35,537 nt of DNA from Fuerstiella sp. (GCA_029941865.1 JAPYTO010000026.1:1-35537); one strand, 5' to 3'; numbered from the stretch's first letter, positions 1-8,742 are shown. Made by a program: numbers and translations. The notes: generated from the sequence alone by a model not told the origin.

Positions 1-199
1 TATCGAATCGGAAACCTCGGCCAGAGTCCGCAGTTCTGTCGGAAATGTGGAGTTCAGGCGGATGCGAAGAGGTCATTGTTCCTTACCCTATAGATCCGGA
101 TCTCTGATTGCGGCGTATCCGACCTGCCAGTAAGCTTTGGTTGCTGACAGTTCGGAAAACGATTCATTGAAGGTCAGCTGTCACACCGAAGGTGTCACG

Positions 200-1606
200 A
201 TGTTGAGCCTGCTGCAAAAACCAACGCGACTGTGCGACGGAATTCGTCGCCGTGAAGTGCTTCGCGCGGGTGGACTTGGGGCGTTAGGGCTTTCGCTGCC
301 CTTCCTGAATCGGCAGAGATCCTTTGCTGCAGAGTCCGTGCGACCTTCGCTTCCGGGGAAAGCGAAATCCTGCATAGTGCTGTTTATGCTGGGAGGCCCT
401 CCGCAGCATTCAACTTTCGACCCCAAGCCTGAAGCCCCTGCGGAAGTGCGCGGTGAATTCGGAGCGATCAACAGCGTCGTCCCGGGAATCGAACTGTGTG
501 AACTCTGGCCGAAGACCGCGACGTTGACGAATAAAATCGCGATCCTGCGAGCGATGTCGACCGGCGATAATGCTCATTCTTCCAGCGGCTACTACATGTT
601 GACTGGGCAACCGCATGCCCCCATGAATGCGGAAAACGTAAACCCCGGTTTTCCGAATGACTTTCCAAATCTGGGTGCCAGTGTTCGAAAACTGATGCCT
701 GCGAAAGGACATCTGCCCACGTCTGTGCGGTTGCCTCACCACATCTTTAACACAGACGGAAGTGTCTGGCCTGGTCAGGACGCGGGTTTCCTTGGACGTA
801 GCGTCGAACCGTGGCTGCTGAACTGTCAGCCAGCCGATCCCGGATTTCACATCGACGAACTGGATCTCAACAGCGATGTTTCCGACCGTCGGCTGAACGA
901 TCGTCGCGCGCTGCTGAACAACATCAACCGAAATCTCAAAGGGGCGAACGACCTGATCTCAACCGAAACCTACGGGCAACTCACGGACAAAGCATTTGAT
1001 GTCCTGAGTTCACCAAAGGCACGGCAGGCGTTCGAACTGAACAGAGAACCGGACGCTGTGCGAAACCGCTACGGTCGCTCGCAGTTCGGCCAGAGCGTTT
1101 TGATAAGTCGTCGGCTGGTCGAAGCCGGCGTTTCGCTAATTCAGGTGAATTGGTTTCGCGGGCCCGATGAACCGTCTAACGCTCCCTGCTGGGATAGTCA
1201 TGCAAAAGAGGCGGAACGCTTAAGAACTGTGTTGTGTCCGCCTGCCGATCAGGCATTTTCCGCATTGTTGGAAGATCTCGAAAGAAGCGGACGTCTTGAC
1301 GAAACGCTGGTTGTGATGATGGCAGAATTCGGCCGAACACCAAAGTTCAATGCAAACGCGGGCCGCGATCATTGGGGCCATGTATTCTCAGTAGCTTTGG
1401 CGGGTGGCGGAATCCGCGGTGGCGTTGTGCATGGTGCTTCAGACAATCTCGGTGCGTTTGCTCAGAACGGAAAAGTGTCACCTGCGGACCTCACGGCAAC
1501 GATTTTTCACTGTCTGGGATTGAATCCAAACGCAACAATTCATGACACATTGGGGCGGCCGTTGCCGATTAGTCGCGGCGAAACAATTCGTCCGATTCTG
1601 GCATAA
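200..1606 (+). CDS. DUF1501 family protein, Tat-exported
   Basis: The protein is about 468 residues from the ATG at 200. I prefer this start over a TTG at 137 because GAAGG lies 8 bases upstream and the signal peptide then begins near the N-terminus. The leader carries a twin-arginine pattern (RRREVLRAGG) followed by a hydrophobic stretch, so export by Tat is likely. The body has the usual DUF1501 blocks: MLGGPPQHSTFDPKP near the front, and AEFGRTPKFN...GRDHWGHVFSVALAGGG near the end. DUF1501 is a sulfatase/alkaline-phosphatase-fold relative common in planctomycetes, with no settled biochemical role; it is normally encoded beside a PSCyt/DUF1549/DUF1553 gene. That partner is not adjacent here, so it may lie before the window. 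The family call is firm; the function is unknown. Confidence 0.9.
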   Translation: MLSLLQKPTRLCDGIRRREVLRAGGLGALGLSLPFLNRQRSFAAESVRPSLPGKAKSCIVLFMLGGPPQHSTFDPKPEAPAEVRGEFGAINSVVPGIELCELWPKTATLTNKIAILRAMSTGDNAHSSSGYYMLTGQPHAPMNAENVNPGFPNDFPNLGASVRKLMPAKGHLPTSVRLPHHIFNTDGSVWPGQDAGFLGRSVEPWLLNCQPADPGFHIDELDLNSDVSDRRLNDRRALLNNINRNLKGANDLISTETYGQLTDKAFDVLSSPKARQAFELNREPDAVRNRYGRSQFGQSVLISRRLVEAGVSLIQVNWFRGPDEPSNAPCWDSHAKEAERLRTVLCPPADQAFSALLEDLERSGRLDETLVVMMAEFGRTPKFNANAGRDHWGHVFSVALAGGGIRGGVVHGASDNLGAFAQNGKVSPADLTATIFHCLGLNPNATIHDTLGRPLPISRGETIRPILA

Positions 1607-2344
1607 TTCGACTGTCCCGAATTGAGAGCCTTACAAGTTAGTTTTGCCGTTGCGCAGTTAGGCGTTTCATTAGCATCTGAGACGGTGAAAAACGATGTAA
1701 TGATGATCGACGCATTCGGTCGGTGATCAGTCCCATTTCCAGTGTTTGCTGGGCGTCCCGAAAAACGGTCGTGCTGAGCAATCTGCCTCAGATGTTGAAG
1801 TCACGGTCGAATGTGGCCAAATTGGCGACCCATCAAAGCAGCATGTTTTGGCGCAGGTCAAATCCCGTCACCTCTCTTGATGTTCTTTTTTTACAACGTC
1901 ACACCGGATTTGCGCCTATGTAAGTTGCGTCAGTGCCCGTCTTCACGGTCGTTTCAAAGCAGCACAGACTTCCGAGGTCGGCTCACCGACGCTGGTCATA
2001 GGCGAGCGCAACCCGCTGAAGTCCATACAACTTCAAGGCGAGTTTCAGAACTCAGCAGTTCCGCCACATGACGGCTTTTCGGACAGCCTGCTGGAGCAGA
2101 TTACAATTCGACGGAACCGGTCCTGGCTCGTGGGGGCAGCTGTTCTGCTATTGAAACACGTCAACCGCGCCATGAGTCAGCGAAATTCTCTGTAGTCCGT
2201 GGTCCAGTCTAAGAGCTGAGGTTGTTCCGTCGCCGAACTCGCCAGAGTTTGGAGGTTAATCTCTATGTCGTCCACCGTCTGGCGACTTCGGCTACTCCAA
2301 AATCAAGACTTGACGAAGCACTGGAACGCAATCCGGCGGGTTGC
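1607..2344. other. 738-base gap, no convincing gene
   Basis: This stretch separates the DUF1501 gene from the end of the TPR gene. Short open frames exist on the plus strand (1723-1923, 1811-2071, 2222-2467) but none has a recognisable domain, a good ribosome binding site or gene-like composition. The only structured element is a copy of the dispersed repeat at 2102-2196. The 1620-2090 part could be a decayed gene, but I cannot name a parent. Confidence 0.5.
2102..2196 (+). repeat. Dispersed ~95-base repeat, copy A
   Basis: This copy matches four others in the window (near 3585, 12191, 20080 and 33371). It shows the shared blocks GACGGAACCGG, CTGGCTCGTGGGGGCAG, CACGTCAACCGCG, CCATGAGTCAGCGAAATTC and CTGTAGT in the same order and spacing. 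The arms at 2123-2133 and 2170-2180 can pair over 11 positions if G-U pairs are allowed. It lies downstream of the TPR gene. Confidence 0.85.
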
Positions 2345-3490
2345 CTACGGCGCAGGAGACGGTGGCCCGGGCGGCAAATCCGTTGTGATGATCAACGGAC
2401 GCACTTTTTCAGTCTCTGCTTCCCAGCCTTCGATGAATCGACTGACACTGTACGCAGCGTCAATTGACGCGTTGTGCCGAACGATCAACAGGACACGCTG
2501 AACGTCTGCATCTGCCGTCCGGTTCATTGCTGCCAAAGTAACGCTTTCTAAATTCGCTGTCTCGCAGCCGATGAAGACAGCCACATTCCTGCCGTCTTTC
2601 TTTGCCAGCAGCTTGCTGCACCGCAGTGCTGGATAATCCTTCACCACCGACAACACCTCATAACCACGATCGGAAAGCGTCGATCGCGCAAGTGCCGTAC
2701 ACGTTTCCCAGTTGAAGATCGAATCGTCGATCACTGGCACCGCCGTGACCACGGCAGCAGTGGGAACAATTTCGACCCAATCGATGCCGGGAATGATGAT
2801 GTTGCCGTCGAGCTCGCGGGCGTGTTCAAGGTGCTGCATGGCCAGCTCCCGCTCACCGGCATTGTAACGTCCGACACCACGGTTCATCCATGCTTTCGCA
2901 TGCGTGGCGTTAATTTCAATGGCTCGTGTGTAGTCGGCCTCTGCTTCCACCAGCCGCCCCTGCTGCAGATAAACGTTGCCGCGCTGGAACCAGTTTTCCG
3001 CATCATGCGGCGCCAGCGTCACCGCCGCCGTATAGTCAGCCAGCGCTTCGTCAAAGTTTCCCAGATCGTGTTGGCAAAGACCGCGGTTCCTGAGCGCCAG
3101 AACATTGTCCGGCTGCTGACGAATCAGACCAGCAAACGCTTCTGATGCTTCCTCGTATCGTTCCAGTTTCGCAAGAACAACACCTCTGTTGTTCAGAGAA
3201 TCCAAATGGGATGGCTGTAGTTCCAGACACCGCGAATAGTCTTCCAGCGCTCTGGGAAGCAGTTCCAGATTCTCATAACAGATGCCGCGTCTATAGTAGA
3301 TATCGCCGCGATTCGGGAATCCGGCTGCCGCTTTCGTATAGAGCAGAACGGCATCATTGTAGCGCCCCCGATCCGACATGATGTTCGCTTTTTCGAGCGT
3401 CACTTCGGGGCTGTCTGTGTTTACCGAACAACCATTGACCATCCCCATGACCAGAATTACAGAACACCAATGAAACCGGGAACATGTCAT
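2345..3490 (-). CDS. TPR-repeat lipoprotein with unusual C-terminal domain
   Basis: From the ATG at 3490 the product is about 381 residues. It begins with a hydrophobic leader ending in a lipobox-like VNGC (Cys about residue 21), so it is probably a lipoprotein. Residues about 30-240 hold at least six tetratricopeptide repeats (for example DIYYRRGICYENLELLPRAL and AENWFQRGNVYLQQGRLVEA), which normally make a protein-binding solenoid. After the TPRs come about 130 residues that are not TPR, with the block LLAKKDGRNVAVFIGCE. Its beta-hairpin pattern resembles restriction-endonuclease-fold domains (Mrr/NO VEIN type), but without the usual catalytic E-x-K, so it would be a degenerate version; this is inference. 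In-frame ATGs at 3508 and 3514 are alternatives. Copies A and B of the dispersed repeat bracket the gene. Confidence 0.82.
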   Translation of the reverse strand: MTCSRFHWCSVILVMGMVNGCSVNTDSPEVTLEKANIMSDRGRYNDAVLLYTKAAAGFPNRGDIYYRRGICYENLELLPRALEDYSRCLELQPSHLDSLNNRGVVLAKLERYEEASEAFAGLIRQQPDNVLALRNRGLCQHDLGNFDEALADYTAAVTLAPHDAENWFQRGNVYLQQGRLVEAEADYTRAIEINATHAKAWMNRGVGRYNAGERELAMQHLEHARELDGNIIIPGIDWVEIVPTAAVVTAVPVIDDSIFNWETCTALARSTLSDRGYEVLSVVKDYPALRCSKLLAKKDGRNVAVFIGCETANLESVTLAAMNRTADADVQRVLLIVRHNASIDAAYSVSRFIEGWEAETEKVRPLIITTDLPPGPPSPAP

Positions 3491-3584
3491 GAGTTTGCCA
3501 CCAGACATCTGCATAGGAATGTGCTTCGTTAACCGGTCCACCTGAAAGCTGTTGTGGGGGTGATTTTTCAGCATTAAAGCAGTG

Positions 3585-3680
3585 TACAAATTGACGGAAC
3601 CGGATCTGGCTCGCAGGGGTACCCGGTCTGCTATGGAAATTCGTCAACCGCGGCGATGAGTAAGCGGAATTCGCTGTAAT
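3585..3680 (+). repeat. Dispersed ~95-base repeat, copy B
   Basis: This is a more diverged member of the family, aligned over its full length from TTGACGGAACCGG through TCTGGCTCGC, CGTCAACCGCGG and GATGAGTAAGCG to GAATTCGCTGTAAT. The 11-base arm complementarity seen in copies A, C and D is weakened here. It sits upstream of the TPR gene in the same orientation as copy A. Confidence 0.8.
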
Positions 3681-3847
3681 ATCGCCTCGCCAGCATGCAA
3701 CAAGCAAGCAAAAACGCAGGAAGCAACAACGATTGAATTTATTCCACGGTGGTCCACATGGCACCAGGGAATCGTAATGAATTCATGAAGCGAATTCGGT
3801 CGGCAGCCACGAACAAATCAGTGCGGTTGTTCGCAGCAGCGCATAAG

Positions 3848-3888
3848 AAAACGGCAGCCCCGGACATGCGTGTCCGGGACGCCGTGTT
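3848..3888 (-). terminator. Rho-independent terminator after the TIGR03000 gene
   Basis: An 8-base perfect stem (CCCGGACA / TGTCCGGG, 3859-3878) with a TGCG loop is enclosed by a second stem (ACGGC 3851-3855 / GCCGT 3881-3885). Read on the minus strand, which is the direction of the gene ending at 3954, the hairpin runs into TTTTCTTATGC. That is a classical terminator layout. The remainder of the 3491-3953 gap holds repeat copy B and nothing else I recognise. Confidence 0.75.
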
Positions 3889-3953
3889 TGGTAATTCTGC
3901 CGACCGACACAGTAGCGGCCCGCTCTACTGCACCGGTCGGACTGGTGTGCTGC

Positions 3954-4781
3954 CTATCGTGCAGCCACGTCCACAGCAGTCTGTACAGCCACGTCATTGA
4001 CTTTCACGCTGACCGTCCGGCCAGCAACGAGAGTTTCGGTGCTTTCAGCAATGAACAACTGTCCCCCACGAGTCATCTCTGCTCGAACCGTGTACGGATA
4101 ACTTTGTTGAGAATTCGACAGTGGAATCTTGAACTTCCGCACGTTGCCGGAAACCGAAGTGTTGTTGCCGCCAAGAATCAGCGTCGCATCCTCTGGCAAC
4201 TGCACAACGATATAGGCAAATTCGACAGCTGGCGTTTTCAAGGCGGGGACTGACGGAACAGTGTTCGGTCGTACTGTGAAACCCGGTGACCTTTGCGCGG
4301 CATAATACTGAGCGGCCTGCCCCGTATACCCTGATTGAAGATTTCCGCCGGACGATGCACCACCGCTGGACGCAGAGCCATAAGACCCGCTGGACCCAGT
4401 GGAACCATGGAACAATCCGTGACGTCGGTGTCCGATTGAACCGAAAGACCCTGTGCTGCCACCAGACGACCCGTGAGAACCGTAAGATCCCCCCGAACTG
4501 CCAGTCGACCCCAGAGAGCCGCTGGAACCGTGTGATGCGGCACGACGTTCAGATCGCTGAATCAGTCGTGCTTCGCGGCGAGAAATTCCGCCCGACGAGC
4601 CGCCCGTCGAACCATATGAGCCGCCACTACTGCCGCCGCTGCTGCCGTAGGATCCGCCGCTTGATCCTGATGAACCCGCAGACCCGTACGAGCCATGATG
4701 CTTATGGCCCGCATCAGCATGCAAGCCAAGTCCAAACACCGTCAGCGCGATCGTTGTTGCTGACAAAGCTAGTTGTTTCAT
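3954..4781 (-). CDS. Gly/Ser-rich secreted protein with TIGR03000 domain
   Basis: The start at 4781 is supported by AAGGAGAG 7-8 bases upstream of ATGAAACAAC; it gives about 275 residues. The N-terminus is a Sec signal peptide (MKQLALSATTIALTVFGLGL...ADA). Residues about 27-150 are low-complexity GS/GSYGSSGG repeats interrupted by a basic segment (REARLIQRSERRAA). The last roughly 80 residues match TIGR03000, a planctomycete-restricted beta-rich domain: VVQLPEDATLILGG, then YPYTVRAEMTRGGQ, then TLVAGRTVSVKVND. The domain's role is not established; the layout suggests a flexible stalk with an adhesive or structural head at the cell surface, which is inference. The gene stands alone and has its own terminator at 3848-3888. 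Confidence 0.88.
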   Translation of the reverse strand: MKQLALSATTIALTVFGLGLHADAGHKHHGSYGSAGSSGSSGGSYGSSGGSSGGSYGSTGGSSGGISRREARLIQRSERRAASHGSSGSLGSTGSSGGSYGSHGSSGGSTGSFGSIGHRRHGLFHGSTGSSGSYGSASSGGASSGGNLQSGYTGQAAQYYAAQRSPGFTVRPNTVPSVPALKTPAVEFAYIVVQLPEDATLILGGNNTSVSGNVRKFKIPLSNSQQSYPYTVRAEMTRGGQLFIAESTETLVAGRTVSVKVNDVAVQTAVDVAAR

Positions 4782-5427
4782 TTCTAATCTCTCCTTCGTT
4801 ACTACTCGATAACGCCACGAAATCCAGGACCTATTCGGCGCATTACCGCCAGACTCCACAACCAGAAGAGTTTACCCATACGCACTCCGTCGTCAAACCA
4901 GACAGACGTGGTAGTTTACGGGTTTTGGATTCTTTTCCTTAGTGGGGCCAGGGCCACTGAGTTCTGTTGGCAGACTGGACCACCCAATAATGGAGGCCGG
5001 GGTCATGTCATACCTTTTCTGCGTGCGGAATCGCTAGGCGCAGGGGACGTGTGGGAAATGGCGAACTTCGTCAGATCGCTTCCGAAACCAGCACAGGAAG
5101 CTGCATGAAAGTGTGCCAAAAACACGTTCCGGGCTGTATCCAGAGGGCAGCAACTGCATTTGGGAGCCCGGTCACCGGAAAATTTTGACGATTCAAACGG
5201 TGAAAGGTGGGGAGTGATGCCGGGCACTTCGTTATGTTGGCGAGATGCGATCCGTTTCCGGAAACTGTTCGATTGCCAGGTGTTCCCCGATTCCTCTTGA
5301 AGAGGCCATGGTCCTGAGCACTGTTTCGAGCAAGGTTTGGATGAGGATGTATCGCTATGGTTGGTCGCTGTGAGGTTGTGCAGGACAGACCGTTGTTTTT
5401 TCGAAAGACTTTAGTCCTCCCCATTTC
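4782..5427. other. 646-base gap before aroA
   Basis: Apart from the possible cytochrome remnant listed at 4983-5108, I see no gene or clear hairpin here. aroA starts at 5428 without a good Shine-Dalgarno, so any promoter probably lies in 5110-5420; no convincing -35/-10 pair stands out. Confidence 0.4.
4983..5108 (+). pseudogene. Possible C-terminal remnant of a c-type cytochrome
   Basis: The reading frame ending at the TGA at 5106-5108 encodes GDVWEMANFVRSLPKPAQEA just before the stop. This resembles the final helix of small class I cytochromes c and cytochrome-like domains (pattern D-x-W-x-[ML]-x-N-[FY]-[VI]-R-S-L). No CxxCH haem motif or methionine ligand is found upstream in any frame, and no start site is convincing. 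If the resemblance is real, this is a decayed 3' fragment. The match is short and could be chance. Confidence 0.25.
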
Positions 5428-6729
5428 ATGTCAGACGTCAGAGAAATCAGCAGTGTGAACGAACCCGTCTCGGGGGACATCCGTCCACCGGGTTCCAAGA
5501 GCATTACCAACCGTGCGCTGATTCTGGCGGCGCTTGCGGATGGCAGGTCTGAGTTGAATGGCGTATTGGACAGCCACGACACTCAAGTCATGCTGGACAG
5601 TCTTTCGCGGCTGGGACTTGCGGTGGAGCACGATGCGAACGAAAGCAGATGTTCGGTCGGCGGCTGTGCCGGCCGCTTTTCAAAATCCAATGCAGATCTA
5701 TGGCTGGAAAACAGCGGAACCAGCATTCGCTTCCTGGCGTCAATGTGCACCGTCGGCGATGGGCAGTACCGACTTGACGGCGTTGAACGCATGCGAGAAC
5801 GCCCCATCGCGGATCTGGTCCGTGCGCTCAACGCTCTGGGGGCCGAAGTTCACTGTGAAGACCGGACTTCGGGCTGTCCGCCGGTCATGGTGAACAGCAG
5901 TTCTCGGCGCCTGAGAGGCGGTGTCGCTAACATCGCCGGCAATATCTCAAGCCAGTTTCTCAGCGGTCTGTTGATGACAGCTCCTGCGGCTGAGACGGCC
6001 GTGCAGTTGGAAGTTGAGGGCGAGCTGGTGTCAAAGCCATACGTCACGATGACCCTGGAAATGATGAAGGCATTTGGCGTTCACGTAGAGTACCCGGAAG
6101 ACCTCTCATCATTTCGGATCGCACCTCAAAACTACCAGCCACAGTCATACGAAATCGAACCCGACGCATCGGCGGCCAGCTATTTCTTTGGAGCCGCAGC
6201 GGTGACCGGAGGCCGTGTGACTGTGCAGGGGTTAACGAAAAATGCATTGCAGGGCGACGTTCATTTTGCTTCGGCGCTGGAGCAGATGGGATGTGAGGTG
6301 AAGTGGAATAACGCCAGCGTCACCGTCACCGGCAGGCCTTTGCACGGCGTCGACATTGACATGAATGCCATCAGCGACACAGCTCAGACGTTGTCGACAG
6401 TTGCTGTATTTGCTGATTCACCAACGACAATTCGAAGCGTAGGACACATGCGTCATAAGGAGACCGACCGCATTACGGCCGTCGTCACCGAACTCCGACG
6501 TGCCGGAATCCGGGCGGAGGAATTTGACGATGGTCTGCGTATTTACCCGGGCACGCCTCAACCCGCCGAGATTCAAACCTATGACGATCATCGCATGGCA
6601 ATGAGTTTTTCGCTGCTCGGTCTGCGCGCCGGCGGTATCCGAATTCTGGATCCTGGCTGCACGGCCAAAACATATCCCAATTACTTCGAAGATCTTGAAG
6701 CGCTGTGCAACGGCAGTCTGCAGGCCTAG
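5428..6729 (+). CDS. aroA: 3-phosphoshikimate 1-carboxyvinyltransferase (EPSP synthase)
   Basis: This cytoplasmic shikimate-pathway enzyme joins shikimate 3-phosphate and phosphoenolpyruvate, the step before chorismate synthase. At 433 residues it is full length and carries the family blocks in order: [17 protein letters not shown] (residues 21-37), [13 protein letters not shown] (93-105), [50 protein letters not shown] and [12 protein letters not shown], ending with [15 protein letters not shown]. The loop that reads NAGTAMRP in E. coli is NSGTSIRF here: the Gly equivalent to E. coli Gly96 is kept, while the Pro101 position is Phe. The ATG at 5428 has only a weak ribosome binding site. The gene is probably transcribed alone. 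The chorismate it helps to make is the presumed substrate of the DUF98 protein at 24335. Confidence 0.96.
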   Translation: MSDVREISSVNEPVSGDIRPPGSKSITNRALILAALADGRSELNGVLDSHDTQVMLDSLSRLGLAVEHDANESRCSVGGCAGRFSKSNADLWLENSGTSIRFLASMCTVGDGQYRLDGVERMRERPIADLVRALNALGAEVHCEDRTSGCPPVMVNSSSRRLRGGVANIAGNISSQFLSGLLMTAPAAETAVQLEVEGELVSKPYVTMTLEMMKAFGVHVEYPEDLSSFRIAPQNYQPQSYEIEPDASAASYFFGAAAVTGGRVTVQGLTKNALQGDVHFASALEQMGCEVKWNNASVTVTGRPLHGVDIDMNAISDTAQTLSTVAVFADSPTTIRSVGHMRHKETDRITAVVTELRRAGIRAEEFDDGLRIYPGTPQPAEIQTYDDHRMAMSFSLLGLRAGGIRILDPGCTAKTYPNYFEDLEALCNGSLQA

Positions 6730-6952
6730 TGCGTGGTCACAGTTAAATCTTTGGGTTGCAGATTCGTGGCGTAAGCTTCCAGCTTTCGATTCATCAGCAG
6801 AAACACGCGGCAAGCAGGATGCTTACCCCACTTTTCGACAGTGACAAGCCGTTAGTGCTTCGTCAAGCGTTTGTCCGGGGTGCCACAAGTCAGCATCATA
6901 CGCTGTCGTGGGACGGAGCGTTGGCGGCATGCGAATCAGTCATTACGACAGG

Positions 6953-7690
6953 ATGAACCACGTGCAGATTCTGTTTCAGGATGATCATCTGGTGGCGATC
7001 GCCAAGCCATCCGGCATGTTCGTTCATCGCAGTGATGCCGACCGCAGTGCGGAATCCGTGGTCCTTCAGATACTGCGAGACCAGTTGGAACAGCATGTCT
7101 ATCCGGTTCATCGACTGGATCGGGCCACGTCCGGAGTTCTGCTGCTGGCCAGATCTCGCAGTGCGGCGGCGGCTTGCGGGCAGATGTTTTCAGAACGTCG
7201 TGTGAAGAAGACGTACCACGCGCTGGTTCGCGGATACGCACTGCCTGAAGGACAGATTGATACTCCGCTGATATCCTCCCGGGGACGAGAAAAGCCCGCT
7301 GGACACCCGTGGACGGAACCGCAACACGCTTTGACTGGCTATCGGACGTTGCTGCAGTTTGAGATCCCGATTGCGATGGGCGAACACGCGACGACTCGCT
7401 GTTCACTGGTTGAGGCACTCCCGGAAACGGGGCGATATCATCAGATTCGGCGGCATTTCAACTACGTTTCTCACCCGGTGATTGGAGATACGTCACACGG
7501 CGACAGTCGTCACAATCGTCTGTACCGTGACCACTTTGAAGCGGAACGCCTGATGCTCGCAGCGGTGCGACTTGAATTCAGGCATCCGGTCACCGGAACG
7601 CCGTGCGACCTGCTGTGCCCACCCGACCGGTCCTTCACGACTGTGATGGATCAACTGGATGAGTTTCGCATTCTGCCGTCGGTTGATTAA
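6953..7690 (+). CDS. truC: RluA-family pseudouridine synthase, TruC-like
   Basis: The product is about 245 residues from the ATG at 6953. I prefer this start over a GTG at 6908 and an ATG at 6929 because MNHVQILFQDDHLVAIAKPSG lines up with the normal TruC N-terminus. The active-site block HRLDRATSGVLL (catalytic Asp at residue 56) is intact. GMFVHRS, LRDQLEQHVYPVHRLDR, ETGRYHQIRRH, HPVIGDTSHGD and the Arg-rich ending follow E. coli TruC, which converts U65 to pseudouridine in tRNA. Assignment to TruC rather than another RluA-family member rests on that similarity. The last 56 bases overlap the 3' end of the Nudix gene on the other strand, so the two transcripts converge and overlap. Confidence 0.88.
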   Translation: MNHVQILFQDDHLVAIAKPSGMFVHRSDADRSAESVVLQILRDQLEQHVYPVHRLDRATSGVLLLARSRSAAAACGQMFSERRVKKTYHALVRGYALPEGQIDTPLISSRGREKPAGHPWTEPQHALTGYRTLLQFEIPIAMGEHATTRCSLVEALPETGRYHQIRRHFNYVSHPVIGDTSHGDSRHNRLYRDHFEAERLMLAAVRLEFRHPVTGTPCDLLCPPDRSFTTVMDQLDEFRILPSVD

Positions 7691-8105
7691 AAAAAGCGGC
7701 CACGTGTTCCAGCAGTGGGTCGATCGCTTTGGTCTGAATCCGGTGCGGCGGCTTCCATTCAAACCACTCGAAACCCAGGTGCTCTGTGATGGCGAGCTGC
7801 ACGTCTTCGGTCAGTCGTCCCAGGTAAATACGCATGGTCTTTTCGACGGGGCCTTCGCCAAGTCCGTAGCGTTTGCCAGTCACCATGTACCGGGTTTCGT
7901 AAAGAAAGTCTTCCACCACGATGATTTGCTGGCTGCGGATGCCCGTTTCCTCTTCCAACTCACGCAATGCACATTCGATGTCTGTTTCGCCTGGATCCAC
8001 GTGGCCCTTGGGAAGGTCCCATCGATTTGCATGCTTCATCAGCAAGAAGGATTGAATGGGGTTTCCTTTAACGATCAGAAAACCGCATGATCGTGGTTCT
8101 TTCAT
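7635..8105 (-). CDS. Nudix hydrolase, diadenosine tetraphosphatase-like
   Basis: The protein is about 156 residues from the ATG at 8105, with AGGTG about 10 bases upstream; extensions to 8207 would run into the preceding gene. It opens with a SCGFLIV strand and has a complete Nudix box from Gly34 to Ile56 (GHVDPGETDIECALRELEEE followed by TGI), so Mg-dependent cleavage of a nucleoside diphosphate linked to another group is expected. KHANRWDLPKGHVDPGE and a following YxxR-type segment resemble bis(5'-nucleosyl)-tetraphosphatases (Ap4A hydrolases). The exact substrate cannot be read from sequence. It follows the second Nudix gene by 34 bases on the same strand, suggesting a two-gene operon. Its 3' end overlaps the end of the TruC-like gene. 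Confidence 0.87.
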   Translation of the reverse strand: MKEPRSCGFLIVKGNPIQSFLLMKHANRWDLPKGHVDPGETDIECALRELEEETGIRSQQIIVVEDFLYETRYMVTGKRYGLGEGPVEKTMRIYLGRLTEDVQLAITEHLGFEWFEWKPPHRIQTKAIDPLLEHVAAFFNQPTAECETHPVDPSQS

Positions 8106-8139
8106 CTGTTTAGGTACACCTTTTGTCTGCGTAATGAAG

Positions 8140-8742
8140 TTACTTGCTGTCAGATTCGGGAGGCCGAAAATCGGGGTGAAACGGTTCCTGTGACATCCGT
8201 TGATCACGATGTTCCGGCCGAGTCGTAAACGGTTGTGCAGGAGCCTGTCCGTGCACGCTTAAAAAATCACGAAGTACCCAGTCATTCACTGGAAATGCCA
8301 GATCATCCCACGGAAGAGATTCTTCCGTCAGCGGAAACAGCCGCACGTCCAGACTTTCCGGCCCCGCAAGGAACTCAGAGGAACGCATTGCCGCATGGAA
8401 AACCATATGGACCTGACCGATTCTCGGAACGGTGTAAGTCGCCAGCAGATTCCGGATGTCCACCTCGGCTCCTGCCTCTTCGCGAACTTCGCGGCAGGCA
8501 CCTTCTTCAATCGTTTCACCGATCTCCATGAAGCCTCCGGGAAGCGTCCAGAATCCGTAACGTGGTGCGATGGCGCGGCGACACAACAGAACCTGATTTT
8601 CCCAGGTACATAGTCCCGTCACAATGATTCGGGGATTATCGTAGTGAATCCAGTCACATTCGTTGCAGACCATCCGCGCGACGAAATCGCCTGGAGGCAC
8701 CTGATTTTTGAAGTTGGAAAATGATGAGATGGGGATGTTCAT
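8140..8742 (-). CDS. Nudix hydrolase with degenerate N-terminal zinc ribbon
   Basis: This 200-residue protein has a complete Nudix box (residues 70-92: GGFMEIGETIEEGACREVRE then EAGAEV), so it should be an active pyrophosphohydrolase. The N-terminus has the form seen in Nudix proteins with a zinc ribbon (VPPGDFVARMVCNECDWIHY, then DNPRIIV). The second zinc pair C26/C29 is kept. The expected first C-x-x-C is SFSNF, with Phe at both Cys positions (residues 8 and 11). Family relatives act on NADH, ADP-ribose or similar compounds; which of these applies here is unknown. About 40 residues at the C-terminus (from SVHGQAP) are polar and proline-rich, and probably disordered. It is the first gene of a likely two-gene Nudix operon. 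No clear Shine-Dalgarno precedes the ATG at 8742. Confidence 0.87.
   Translation of the reverse strand: MNIPISSFSNFKNQVPPGDFVARMVCNECDWIHYDNPRIIVTGLCTWENQVLLCRRAIAPRYGFWTLPGGFMEIGETIEEGACREVREEAGAEVDIRNLLATYTVPRIGQVHMVFHAAMRSSEFLAGPESLDVRLFPLTEESLPWDDLAFPVNDWVLRDFLSVHGQAPAQPFTTRPEHRDQRMSQEPFHPDFRPPESDSK

Noticed and set aside
4400-4720. Repetitive DNA in the Gly/Ser region as a possible CRISPR or tandem array
   Set aside because: The repeats are irregular, in frame with codons for GS/GSYG motifs, and lack spacers of constant length.
4286-4942. A 218-codon plus-strand open frame opposite the Gly/Ser-rich gene
   Set aside because: Low-complexity GS codons give long antisense frames; the minus strand has a good ribosome binding site, a signal peptide and a TIGR03000 domain.
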